Assembly (NCBI GenBank): GCA_046349915.1
Contig: JAXMBL010000003.1
Location: 1,984,001-2,048,000 of the forward strand
Reading direction: 5' to 3'
DNA from: CAIXSC01 sp046349915
GTDB lineage: Bacteria > Planctomycetota > Planctomycetia > Pirellulales > Pirellulaceae
DNA: 64,000 nt
Of the stretch, positions 35,554 through 43,785 are shown piece after piece (positions within the stretch are counted from its first letter, which is position 1; each line of letters opens with the position of its first letter). The notes under the pieces are model-generated. The model ran no database searches and was not told where the DNA came from. It was given only the letters and a program-made list of their open reading frames with translations. Position numbers and translations under genes: made by a program.

Positions 35554-37740
35554 CTAGTACTTGGGAATGGGAATCAGGGGGCCGGAAGGTTGTGGGTAAG
35601 GAGGTTCGTAATCGGGGACAAGTTCGATGCCGTAGCCACGCGCCCTTTCGTCCGCGGCCCGCTTCGCCCAGGGGGTTCCTGGGTGGTCGTGAATCACCGC
35701 CTCGAACAACTCATCGGCCTTTTCAATATACGGCTGGGATTCCTCGGGTCGCAGTATTTCCTTGCGAGTATGGATGTCCCAATGCACTAAAGTCAGGTTG
35801 GGAGCCTTGGTCAATGGCACGACCTTGGGGTTCTTCATGAACCATTCCAAGTAAGCGCCATACTCGTAGATCCTCGCCTGATAAGCGATTAACTGGGCAT
35901 AGATTAGATCGTAATTCGCCTGCCACCGAGGTGAGGCCTCCTGCTCGCGAAGATGCTTGATTTTTTCAATCTCTTTTTGAGCGCGAGCGAGGTATGGGAG
36001 ATAGGCGCGAGCATGAGCTTGCGACTCGATGGCCTGCCTGATGAATTCCTCGGGGCGCGGTGAGAAGTGAATCCGCATCTCCACCGCTTTCGAAATCTGC
36101 GGATTGTAAGGGTTAAGCCCTTCGATCACCTGCCAAATGGTGGTGCGCAGAGGCGAATCGTCGCGGTCGCGGAAGACTTCCAGTCGAGAGCGTAAGTCCG
36201 GGATGTAGGGACGCATCGCCTCCAGTTCGTACTTCTGCTTCTCGCCTCGCACCAAGTTCGTTTCGACGCTTGGCAACAAGAAGAACACACCGCCCGTCTC
36301 GCGAGCCATGCGAGTTTGCTCGTAGGAGCCGAATCCCGCGGGATGTGCGTCGTGGCGACGACGCAAGCCATCGATCTGCAACTGCTCCACAAAACCAGTC
36401 TCGGGCCCGCGATCGATCGGCAGCCAGTGAATACGCTTGGTTTGAGGATGCTGCCACCGCATGTGGGCGTAGGGATAACCAAAGACCGCCTCGCGTCCCA
36501 AAACGTAGATGCGGCAGTGAGCAGCCTTAGCCTCCGCGATCGCTTGTTCCAAGAAACGTTCGTTCGATTCCCGCTCCCCGCTCTCGTCGGTCACCAGCAC
36601 CAGCGCCATCTGCCGACGTTCTCGCTGCACCAATTCGCGAACTTGAGCGATCGAACGTCCGACCGCCTGGCACATCATCTCCTTGCCCGAAGGATCGACG
36701 GGAACCTGATCGATGGCCGAGCGAATCTCCAGGAAGTCTCCCGTCGGTTTGGGCGTGTGGTTCATAAACCCTGCCCCATAGCTGGTGATGGATGTCAGTA
36801 AGGAACGATTGTCCTTCCCATTGGCCAGTCCCAACTCGACGTACACGCGATCAATGCGGTCGCGAATCTCCTTCTGGTCGTCCTTCATGCTCTCCGATTG
36901 GTCGAAGCACCAGACCACCAGAACTTCGCCCTTCGACAGCATCCAAAGGATTTCTTGCGTGATCCGATCCATGGCCTGCTGATAGTTTTCGACGATCTGG
37001 CGAGCGTCGCCGATGGCGCCCTCGGGCGCTTGAGCAATGAGTCGTTGCGTGGATGGGGCGTCGTCAATCAGGCCCTCAATGGTCAGCCCCGTGTCGGAGG
37101 CTTGTTCCATCACGCCTTTGTCGAGCACAGGCGCAGAGATATCGCCGCCGGCGGAACCACCCACGACGCCCGGCGTCGAGGCATCGGACACGCCAACGGC
37201 CGGCGTCGAGTAACTGGTTGTGACATCTGGTCGAGTAGCCGCTTCGATGATGTCGTCCAGTTCCGTCTTGAGCAGATCGTCTGGCGGACGCTCCGTGATC
37301 GGATTCACCACGATCACGCGATCCACCAACTTCAGCGGCTCGCTCACGGTCGCCAAGGCCAACGCCACCAGCCCCGCGGCGTTCACCACCATCGAAGTCA
37401 CGCTGGCGCCGCACGCTCGCCAAAAATCGCTAGTCCACGAGGATTCTTCTTGATACTCCTCGCCCTCTTCCTCTTCTTCTAAATCGTCCTCGTCCAATTC
37501 CACGTCGTCGAGTTCGCGTTCACTCTTCGCTGGCGTAGGAGGACGAGCGGTCGATGTTGGCTGCGGTGGAGCGGTCGAACGCGATGGAGGCGGCGAGTGT
37601 GGCGGCGCGCCTGCGGAAGTTGCCGCTGCAGGTCGAGCCGCGGGAATATGGGGACGATTGCCCGCCGCGGCCGCATTGGGGCGTGCGGGCGAGAGTGGCG
37701 CACCAGTCAAGGGATCGGGAGTCATAGCAAGACCGTCCAT
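35554..37740 (-). CDS. membrane-anchored VWA-domain protein with acidic/proline-rich N-terminus
   Basis: 728 residues. Residues 1-70 are Pro/Ala-rich, 74-100 are very acidic (LEEEEEGEEYQEES), and 112-134 form one membrane helix. After an unstructured stretch, residues ~270-470 form a von Willebrand A domain whose MIDAS is DQSES (280-284). The C-terminal third is helical, with KADELFEAVIHDHPGTPWAKRAADE resembling a TPR-like element. The MIDAS should bind a divalent cation and a protein partner. The linked toroid gene is the obvious candidate. ATG codons at 37740 or 37725 are both possible starts. Confidence 0.85.
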   Translation of the reverse strand: MDGLAMTPDPLTGAPLSPARPNAAAAGNRPHIPAARPAAATSAGAPPHSPPPSRSTAPPQPTSTARPPTPAKSERELDDVELDEDDLEEEEEGEEYQEESSWTSDFWRACGASVTSMVVNAAGLVALALATVSEPLKLVDRVIVVNPITERPPDDLLKTELDDIIEAATRPDVTTSYSTPAVGVSDASTPGVVGGSAGGDISAPVLDKGVMEQASDTGLTIEGLIDDAPSTQRLIAQAPEGAIGDARQIVENYQQAMDRITQEILWMLSKGEVLVVWCFDQSESMKDDQKEIRDRIDRVYVELGLANGKDNRSLLTSITSYGAGFMNHTPKPTGDFLEIRSAIDQVPVDPSGKEMMCQAVGRSIAQVRELVQRERRQMALVLVTDESGERESNERFLEQAIAEAKAAHCRIYVLGREAVFGYPYAHMRWQHPQTKRIHWLPIDRGPETGFVEQLQIDGLRRRHDAHPAGFGSYEQTRMARETGGVFFLLPSVETNLVRGEKQKYELEAMRPYIPDLRSRLEVFRDRDDSPLRTTIWQVIEGLNPYNPQISKAVEMRIHFSPRPEEFIRQAIESQAHARAYLPYLARAQKEIEKIKHLREQEASPRWQANYDLIYAQLIAYQARIYEYGAYLEWFMKNPKVVPLTKAPNLTLVHWDIHTRKEILRPEESQPYIEKADELFEAVIHDHPGTPWAKRAADERARGYGIELVPDYEPPYPQPSGPLIPIPKY

Positions 37741-37803
37741 GAGGGCGAAGTGGACGATCGGAATTATAGCCGTTGGACCGGCGATAACCTAGTTTTTTCC
37801 CGG

Positions 37804-37995
37804 CTACTTTTGCTCGCGGAAAGTCGCCCAGCTCAAATAGCCTAGGCCTCCCGCACAGAGGACGAATCCAATGTCCATGATGTAGTTTGCCTTCTTGAAC
37901 GGAGCCCAAGCGGCTGGCAACGCCAAGTCGAGGACAAACAGGAGTAGGATGAGGATGGATATCACCATCCCCGCCATGCACAGCGCCTTCGGCAT
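37804..37995 (-). CDS. small two-helix membrane protein
   Basis: 63 residues: hydrophobic segments at 8-32 (GMVISILILLLFVLDLAL) and 38-57 (NYIMDIGFVLCAGGLGYLSW), with a short charged tail. GAGGAC lies 9 nt before the ATG, and the codon use looks coding in this frame. I do not recognise the family. It lies 63 bp upstream of the VWA gene on the same strand and could share its transcript. Confidence 0.65.
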   Translation of the reverse strand: MPKALCMAGMVISILILLLFVLDLALPAAWAPFKKANYIMDIGFVLCAGGLGYLSWATFREQK

Positions 37996-38162
37996 GCGAA
38001 GCGTCCTCGATTATCTCGGCAAGCGGTTGCGGCTCGTCAAAGCAGTCAAACGATAAACTCGTCAAAGTCGCTCGCTAGTATAATCCGATCTCGCGGCGTG
38101 TCACCCTATCCACGCCCAACCGTTTCGCGGGACTTTTTTAAGAGCGGACTGTCGTATCAATC

Positions 38163-39365
38163 ATGACGGATGTAACCCCCCCTGGCCCGCCTCCGAGCAA
38201 CCCCGGCCCGGCTTCCCTCCCCCCGACTCACCCCCTCCAGGTCTTTCGCGAGCGGATGCCGGTGGTCCAGTCCTGGGCCTATCTCGACCATGCGGCCGTC
38301 GCCCCGCTCCCGTCCCCCGCAGTCGCGGCCCTGGCTCAATGGGCCCAGCAGGCTAGCTCGGATGGAGATGTACACTGGCCTCAATGGGCGGGACGAGTCG
38401 AGCAGGTGCGGCGGCGAGCGGCTTCGCTGATCAACGCCAATCCCGAGGAAATCGCCTTTGTTCCCAATACCACGGTCGGGTTGAGTTTCATTGCGGAAGG
38501 GTATCCCTGGTCGACTGGCGACAATGTGGTCTCGCTGGCTCATGAGTTTCCCTCGAATCGACATCCCTGGCTCCATCTGGCGTCACGCGGCGTGACGACT
38601 CGCTTGGTCGAGACACCCGCGGGGCGAGTCGACCCGCAACGAATCGCCGAGGCATGCGACTCGCGAACGCGAATCTTGGCCGTCAGTTGGGTCGATTACC
38701 TGACCGGCTGGCGGCTCGATTTGGACGAAATCGTCGAGTTGGCTCATCGACGAGGAATTCTGGTAGCGCTCGACGCGATCCAGGGCCTTGGAGTATTCCC
38801 GCTCGACGTTCGACGAACGGCGATCGATTTTCTGGCCGCCGACGGTCACAAGTGGCAACTGGGTCCCGAGGGAGCAGGCTTGATGTTCGTTCAGGCTCGG
38901 CATCTCGAACTGCTACGACCGATTGGAGTGGGTTGGCATAGCGTCCAAAAGCCCTACGAATTCCATCAACCAGTGTTTGACCTCCGCCCCGATGCGGCTC
39001 GCTGGGAAGGAGGGTCCGCCAACATGCCTGGTCTACACGCCTACGGCGCCAGTCTCGACCTGCTCGCGGAAGCCGGGCTTTCCCCTCACGACTCGTCGTT
39101 CGCGAATCACGTCAGCGAACTCGCCAACGAAGTCGCCGACTGGGTCGTCGCCCACGGCGCCCAACTCGCCGCCCCGCGCGATCCCGGCCACGTCTCGGGG
39201 ATCGTGAGCTTTCGCTGGGACGACCGCGATTCTAAAATGCTTCGTACGAGGTGCCTCGCAGCGGGCGTCGTTCTTAGTGTGCGCGGCGATTGGTTGCGAG
39301 TCAGTCCTCACGCCTATAACACGCGAGCCGATCTGGAACGGTTGTTCGCCGTCCTCGGTGAGTAG
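38163..39365 (+). CDS. class V aminotransferase (cysteine desulfurase / isopenicillin-N epimerase-like)
   Basis: 400 residues of PLP enzyme. WAYLDHAAVAPLP is the N-terminal family block, VSWVDYLTGWRLDLDEI precedes the cofactor-binding Asp of VALDAIQGLGVFPLD, and the PLP lysine is in AADGHKWQLGPEG. There is no Cys in an HHC-type loop near the C-terminus (LAAGVVLSVRGDWLRVSPH), so it is unlikely to be a SufS-type desulfurase like the one in the encapsulin locus. An epimerase, lyase or kynureninase-like role is possible; the substrate cannot be read. Stand-alone gene. Confidence 0.85.
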   Translation: MTDVTPPGPPPSNPGPASLPPTHPLQVFRERMPVVQSWAYLDHAAVAPLPSPAVAALAQWAQQASSDGDVHWPQWAGRVEQVRRRAASLINANPEEIAFVPNTTVGLSFIAEGYPWSTGDNVVSLAHEFPSNRHPWLHLASRGVTTRLVETPAGRVDPQRIAEACDSRTRILAVSWVDYLTGWRLDLDEIVELAHRRGILVALDAIQGLGVFPLDVRRTAIDFLAADGHKWQLGPEGAGLMFVQARHLELLRPIGVGWHSVQKPYEFHQPVFDLRPDAARWEGGSANMPGLHAYGASLDLLAEAGLSPHDSSFANHVSELANEVADWVVAHGAQLAAPRDPGHVSGIVSFRWDDRDSKMLRTRCLAAGVVLSVRGDWLRVSPHAYNTRADLERLFAVLGE

Positions 39366-39505
39366 CGTTCGTGTTCTCGAGACACTGTAAACGGGAGGGC
39401 AAGCCGTCGCGAATCCGGTCGATTTGACCCCTCCGGGTAGATTTCGAGCCGCTCGACGCATTGCTGGTCCCTCCCCATCGCCTCTTCCCTACGAGTTTTT
39501 CCGAC

Positions 39506-40018
39506 ATGTCGTCCGCGACTCACCGCTCGGCCGTTTACACCGGCACCTTCGATCCCATCACGCTCGGTCACCTGGATGTCATCCAACGAGCCAGTCAACT
39601 CGTCGACCGACTGATCGTCGGCATCGGGATCAATGTCGAAAAGAAGCCGCTCTTCGACCTGGAAGAGCGAGTTGAATTGGTGCAGCGAACGACCTCGCGT
39701 TTCGCCAACGTCGAAGTGCGTACCTTCTCGGGACTCGCGGTCGTCTTCGTACGCGAATGCGGCTCCAGGGTGATGATTCGCGGCGTCCGGCCGCTCACCG
39801 ACATCGCCGCCGAATTCACGATGCAGATGGCGAATCGTCACCTCGACCCGGAACTAGAGACCGTTTTTCTGGTGGCTGACGAACGGTTTGCTCATGTGTC
39901 GAGTTCGCTGCTCAAGCAAATCGCGCCGTTGGCAAGCGACGAAATGCTGGGGCAGTTCGTGCCGCGGGAGGTGTTCGAGCCATTGCGACGAAAAATCCCG
40001 CCGCGCAGGGGGCTTTAA
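39506..40018 (+). CDS. coaD: phosphopantetheine adenylyltransferase
   Basis: 170 residues. CoaD adds AMP to 4'-phosphopantetheine, the penultimate step of coenzyme A synthesis. The nucleotidyltransferase T/HxGH motif is in YTGTFDPITLGHLDVI. RGVRPLTDIAAEFTMQMANR and the phosphate loop VSSSLLKQIA complete the signature. The ATG at 39506 is chosen because the enzyme begins there; upstream codons are not conserved-looking. The C-terminal PLRRKIPPRRGL is slightly longer than usual. Confidence 0.96.
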   Translation: MSSATHRSAVYTGTFDPITLGHLDVIQRASQLVDRLIVGIGINVEKKPLFDLEERVELVQRTTSRFANVEVRTFSGLAVVFVRECGSRVMIRGVRPLTDIAAEFTMQMANRHLDPELETVFLVADERFAHVSSSLLKQIAPLASDEMLGQFVPREVFEPLRRKIPPRRGL

Positions 40019-40069
40019 GGCGTTGAAGCGGCGAGGGGGCATGCTGGTCGGCATGACGCTGTTTCGATC

Positions 40070-40210
40070 GGCGGACTGGAAGTCCGTCGTACATAGGAAA
40101 ACACCCCGTACGACGGACTTCCTAGTCCGTCGAACCGTAGCGAACCGAACGGGTGGCACGGCAGTCCGCGGGGACTACGGCGGATCGACGGACTGGAAGT
40201 CCGTCGTACG
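40070..40210. repeat. three REP-like palindromes between coaD and mcsB
   Basis: Copies at 40070-40093 and 40185-40210 are in one orientation (GGACTGGAAGTCCGTCGTAC) and the copy at 40109-40133 in the other (TACGACGGACTTCCTAGTCC). The first two lie back to back and so can form a larger hairpin. They separate two convergent genes. Confidence 0.88.
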
Positions 40211-40213
40211 AGG

Positions 40214-41263
40214 CTAGCTCGCTAGGTGCTTTTGCAGATAGGTCGCTCGTTCCTCGTTCCGTTCGGCGGTGTCGAGTTCTCGGCCGCGGAGCTTCTGCAA
40301 GTGAGCGGGTTGCGTGTGGACGAAGAGTTTGTTGACGGTGGCGATCTCGATATCCGTAATCAGGCCGAGATTGATGCCCAGTCGGACGCTGGAGAGCAGC
40401 AACAGGGTTTCTTCGCTGCTAATCGTCTGCGCATTGCGGAGGATTCCCAAGGCACGGCTGACCCGATCATGCAATTCCTTGCGACCGTGCTCCAGCAGCG
40501 ACTGCCGCGCCTTTCGCTCGTATTCCAAGAGCACGGGCACGATCTCGCTGACGCGTTCGATCAACTGCGCCTCGGTTTTTCCCAGCGTGAATTGATTGCT
40601 GATCTGGTAGAAGTCGCCGACTGCCTGCGAGCCCTCGCCGTAGAGGCCGCGTACGGCGAGATTCATTTTCTGGAGTCCGCGAAAGACCTTGTCGATTTCG
40701 CGACTGATGACCAACCCCGGCAGATGGAACATCACACTGACTCGCATGCCCGTTCCCACGTTGGTGGGACAGGCCGTCAGGTAGCCCAGTTCCTCGTGAA
40801 AGGCGTAAGGGAGCCGCTCTTCCAGCAGGTCATCGACGCGTGTGATCTGTTCCCAAGCGGGCTCGAGATCAAACCCGCTATGCATTACCTGGATACGCAG
40901 GTGATCCTCTTCGTTCACCATGACGCTGAACGTCTCGCGCGGCTCGATCAGCACGGCTCGCGGACCCGCGCCTTCGGACAACTCGCGGCTGATCATCTGA
41001 CGTTCGACCAAAAGTTGTCGGTCGAGCGGCGGTAAGCCGAAGACGTCGACGTAGATCGAGTCCGACCACTCGGCGACTTGCTGAACACGTTCTCGCACGG
41101 TTCGCTCGATCGTGCGTCGCGCATGATCATCGCAACGGCGGACGAAGGGGAAGTCGGCAAGGTTGCGGGCTAGCCGAATGCGGCTGCTCACCACAATATC
41201 GGACTCGGGGCCGGTGCCGCGGAGCCATTCCCCGCACTGCCGGGCCAAGGCGTCAAGTTTCAC
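40214..41263 (-). CDS. mcsB: protein-arginine kinase McsB
   Basis: 349 residues of guanidino-phosphotransferase fold. SRIRLARNLADFPF, SVMVNEEDHLRIQVM and LTACPTNVGTGMRVSVM are the McsB signatures; the Cys in the last is the conserved active-site Cys. It phosphorylates arginine residues, marking proteins for the ClpC-ClpP protease. The start is a GTG at 41263 that overlaps the mcsA stop by 4 bases (GTGA), implying translational coupling with its activator McsA. Neither clpC nor ctsR, the usual Firmicute partners, is next to it. Confidence 0.95.
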   Translation of the reverse strand: MKLDALARQCGEWLRGTGPESDIVVSSRIRLARNLADFPFVRRCDDHARRTIERTVRERVQQVAEWSDSIYVDVFGLPPLDRQLLVERQMISRELSEGAGPRAVLIEPRETFSVMVNEEDHLRIQVMHSGFDLEPAWEQITRVDDLLEERLPYAFHEELGYLTACPTNVGTGMRVSVMFHLPGLVISREIDKVFRGLQKMNLAVRGLYGEGSQAVGDFYQISNQFTLGKTEAQLIERVSEIVPVLLEYERKARQSLLEHGRKELHDRVSRALGILRNAQTISSEETLLLLSSVRLGINLGLITDIEIATVNKLFVHTQPAHLQKLRGRELDTAERNEERATYLQKHLAS

Positions 41264-41949
41264 GGGTTCCCACCGTCCTTGTCAAGCTGTCGAATCTGGT
41301 CGCGAAGCAACGAGGCGGTCTCATAGTCCTCGCGAGCTACTGCGTCACGCATTTCCCGTCGCAAGCGAGCGAGCTCAGCCTGCAATTGCTGATTGCCGCC
41401 GCCATGTCGCGGTCTTTTCCCCACATGCTTGCGGTCGCCATGAATGTTGACCAACAACGGTTCCAGTTCACGTTGAAAAAAGTCGTAGTCATGGGGGCAG
41501 CCGAGCCGTCCCTGTTGACGGAATTCGTGAAAAGTAATGCCGCACTTCGGGCAGGTCCGTTGATCGATCTTGGCCAGATCTTCGGCGGTCTGCGCAACCT
41601 TTTGCGGTTTCTTGCTCTTGCCGCCCTTGCCGCTCCCCTTCGACCCCGCACCACTCGAACTGCCGCTCGAGGAACTTGCCGAACCACCGGCAGCCGCTGA
41701 GCCGCCAGTTGCTGAAGTGCCGCCAGTTGCTGAAGGACCAGCCGCCGAGCCGCCAGTTGCTGTGGAGGGGCCGGCGGACGACGCTCCTGGCTCGCTTTCC
41801 GCGGACTCGTCATCCATCGACCCATCGCCTTGCGACGCCGACAGGAACAACTGAGCGTGATCTTCGCACAGATGCACTTCCTGCGGCTCGGAACCGGTGA
41901 GTTCGGTGATGTGGAAAGTCGCCGGTTTTTCGCAGTGCTGACACTTCAT
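41260..41949 (-). CDS. mcsA: McsA-like zinc-binding activator with UVR motif
   Basis: 229 residues. The N-terminal zinc site is CQHCEKPATFHITEL with HLCEDH; a second lies at RTCPKCGITFHEF with GRLGCPHDYDFF; and a UvrB/UvrC motif closes the protein (LRREMRDAVAREDYETASLLRDQI). McsA stimulates the arginine kinase McsB. Between the two zinc sites, residues ~41-120 are a long Gly/Ser/Ala/Thr low-complexity linker absent from typical McsA (~180 residues). The ATG at 41949 begins the zinc site; ten further in-frame codons upstream are possible. Confidence 0.92.
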   Translation of the reverse strand: MKCQHCEKPATFHITELTGSEPQEVHLCEDHAQLFLSASQGDGSMDDESAESEPGASSAGPSTATGGSAAGPSATGGTSATGGSAAAGGSASSSSGSSSGAGSKGSGKGGKSKKPQKVAQTAEDLAKIDQRTCPKCGITFHEFRQQGRLGCPHDYDFFQRELEPLLVNIHGDRKHVGKRPRHGGGNQQLQAELARLRREMRDAVAREDYETASLLRDQIRQLDKDGGNP

Positions 41950-42014
41950 CGGCGGGTGCAACATGTTGGCGGACAACAACTAAATACTCGCCAGAATTCT
42001 ATCAGTGGTGGCCA

Positions 42015-42056
42015 GGGTGTCAAGGTTGCTCGATTGTTGGTAACCTGACCACACCC
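42015..42056 (+). promoter_or_regulatory. possible leader hairpin upstream of trpE
   Basis: GGGTGT-C-AAGGTT (42015-42027) can pair imperfectly with AACCT-GACC-ACACCC (42042-42056), ending 30 bp before the trpE ATG. No Trp-rich leader peptide, T-box or U-tract was found, so attenuation is not supported beyond the hairpin itself. Confidence 0.3.
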
Positions 42057-42085
42057 GTGCACGCGTGTCCCAGGATGTTCCGGCT

Positions 42086-43597
42086 ATGTACTTACCAGCG
42101 TCTGAGCAGTTCTCGCAGTTAGCTTCTCGCTACGCTCGCGTCCCCGTTTACCGCCGCTTGATGAGCGACTCGCTCACGCCGGTCTCCGCCTTCCACCGAC
42201 TCGACCACGGGCGACATGCCTGCTTGTTCGAAAGCGTCGTTGGCGGCGAAAAAGTGGGACGCTATAGCTTCATCGCCACTCGCCCCTTCCTCGAGCTCAA
42301 CGCCCACGGAAGAGAAGTCCGCATTTCTCGCTTGAACGTCGTGGGCGACGCCGTCTCGACGGAAACAGCCGTCAGCGACGATCCACTCGAACTGCTGCGA
42401 GCTCGCTTGCGAAACGTCGCCGTGGCGCCGCTGCCCGAACTTCCCCCCTTCACCAGCGGCGCGATCGGCTACGCCGCGTACGATGTGGTGCGCTATGTCG
42501 AGCATCTCCCCGACGCACCGACCGATGATCGCGGCCTCCCCGATCTCTCGTTCGCCTTCTACGACCGGATGATCATTTTCGATAATGTCAGCAAAACCAT
42601 GTTCGTCGTGGTGATGGCTCGACTGGATGAAGCCGCGGGTGATTTGGACAAGGCCTATCGGGCCGCTCAAGAAGAGATCGACGAACTGATCGAACAGTTG
42701 TCGGCTCCCGACGATCTGGTGCCCGTCGACATCGCGACCACCGGCGATCCTCAACTCGCCTGTCAAGCGAACTTCACGCAAGCGTCCTTCGAGGACGCGG
42801 TGCGAAAGTGCGTCGAGTACATTCGCGCGGGCGATATTTTTCAGGTGGTCATCAGCCAACGACTCGCCGTCCCCCTGCACTGCGACCCGTTCGAGGTCTA
42901 TCGGTCGCTGCGAGTGGTGAATCCCAGCCCCTTCATGTTCTTCCTGCGGACCCCCGAGACCACGCTGGTCGGCAGTTCCCCCGAAATCATGTGCCGAGTA
43001 ATCGACGGCAAAGTCACCGTCCGCCCGCTCGCCGGCACTCGCCGCCGAGGCGCCACGGAAGCCGACGACCGCCGACTCGCCGAAGAACTGCTCCGCGACG
43101 AAAAAGAACGGGCCGAACACGTGATGTTGGTCGATCTCGGCCGCAATGACGTGGGGCGAGTCGCCAAGTTCGGGTCGGTCGAGCTGTCGGACGTCATGGT
43201 GATCGAACGCTACAGCCATGTCATGCACATCACCTCGAACGTCACCGGCCAACTCGACAAGGGAAAAGATGCGTTCGATGCCCTGCGAGCTTGCTTGCCG
43301 GCGGGAACCGTGAGCGGCGCGCCGAAGGTGCGAGCCATGCAGATCATCGACGAACTCGAGCCTCAACGGCGCGGTCCTTACGCCGGCGCTGTCGGATACT
43401 TCGATTACGGCGGCAACATGGACACCTGCATCGCGCTCCGCACCCTGGTCGTCAAGGACGGCATCGGCTACGTCCAAGCAGGCGCCGGTATCGTCGCGGA
43501 TAGCGACCCCACGAGCGAATACCAAGAAACGCTCAACAAAGCTCGCGGGCTGCTCAAAGCTATTGAGGTCACTCAACGACGACACCCCGCCTCCTGA
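42086..43597 (+). CDS. trpE: anthranilate synthase component I
   Basis: 503 residues from ATG 42086; a GTG at 42065 is an alternative. TrpE converts chorismate plus ammonia to anthranilate, the first step to tryptophan. The N-terminal half has TPVSAFHRLDHGRHACLFESV; the chorismate-binding half has VNPSPFMFFLR, SSPEIMCRV, RPLAGTRRRG, HVMLVDLGRNDVGRV, GTVSGAPKVRAM and YAGAVGYFDYGGNMDTCIALRT. The last block and the overall length favour TrpE over aminodeoxychorismate synthase PabB. TrpG and other trp genes are not in the window. Confidence 0.95.
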   Translation: MYLPASEQFSQLASRYARVPVYRRLMSDSLTPVSAFHRLDHGRHACLFESVVGGEKVGRYSFIATRPFLELNAHGREVRISRLNVVGDAVSTETAVSDDPLELLRARLRNVAVAPLPELPPFTSGAIGYAAYDVVRYVEHLPDAPTDDRGLPDLSFAFYDRMIIFDNVSKTMFVVVMARLDEAAGDLDKAYRAAQEEIDELIEQLSAPDDLVPVDIATTGDPQLACQANFTQASFEDAVRKCVEYIRAGDIFQVVISQRLAVPLHCDPFEVYRSLRVVNPSPFMFFLRTPETTLVGSSPEIMCRVIDGKVTVRPLAGTRRRGATEADDRRLAEELLRDEKERAEHVMLVDLGRNDVGRVAKFGSVELSDVMVIERYSHVMHITSNVTGQLDKGKDAFDALRACLPAGTVSGAPKVRAMQIIDELEPQRRGPYAGAVGYFDYGGNMDTCIALRTLVVKDGIGYVQAGAGIVADSDPTSEYQETLNKARGLLKAIEVTQRRHPAS

Positions 43598-43720
43598 TCC
43601 GCCTGTAGCCCGCTCACTTCGTGAGCGGAACAGCCGCGTCGCCCGCATGCGCCCATAGTCTTCAGCCAAGCCGCGTCGCCAACCGAAGGCGACGCGGCAA
43701 TCGCCGCTCGGACGAGAGAA

Positions 43721-43780
43721 TCGACGGACTAGAAGTCCGTCGTACGTAGGAAAATCGACGGACTGGAAGTCCGTCGTACA
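43721..43780. repeat. two REP-like palindromes between trpE and ggt
   Basis: Direct copies at 43721-43745 (centre AGA) and 43755-43780 (centre GGA), both with the CGACGGACT/AGTCCGTCG arms. They lie between the convergent ends of trpE and the gamma-glutamyltranspeptidase gene. Confidence 0.88.
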
Positions 43781-43785
43781 AGGTG

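Noticed and set aside
38163..39365. Second cysteine desulfurase partner for the encapsulin
   Set aside because: It is a class V PLP enzyme but lacks the C-terminal catalytic Cys loop and any targeting extension, and lies 19 kb away.
41950..42085. Tryptophan attenuator or T-box before trpE
   Set aside because: Only an imperfect hairpin; no Trp codon cluster, no T-box sequence and no T-run.
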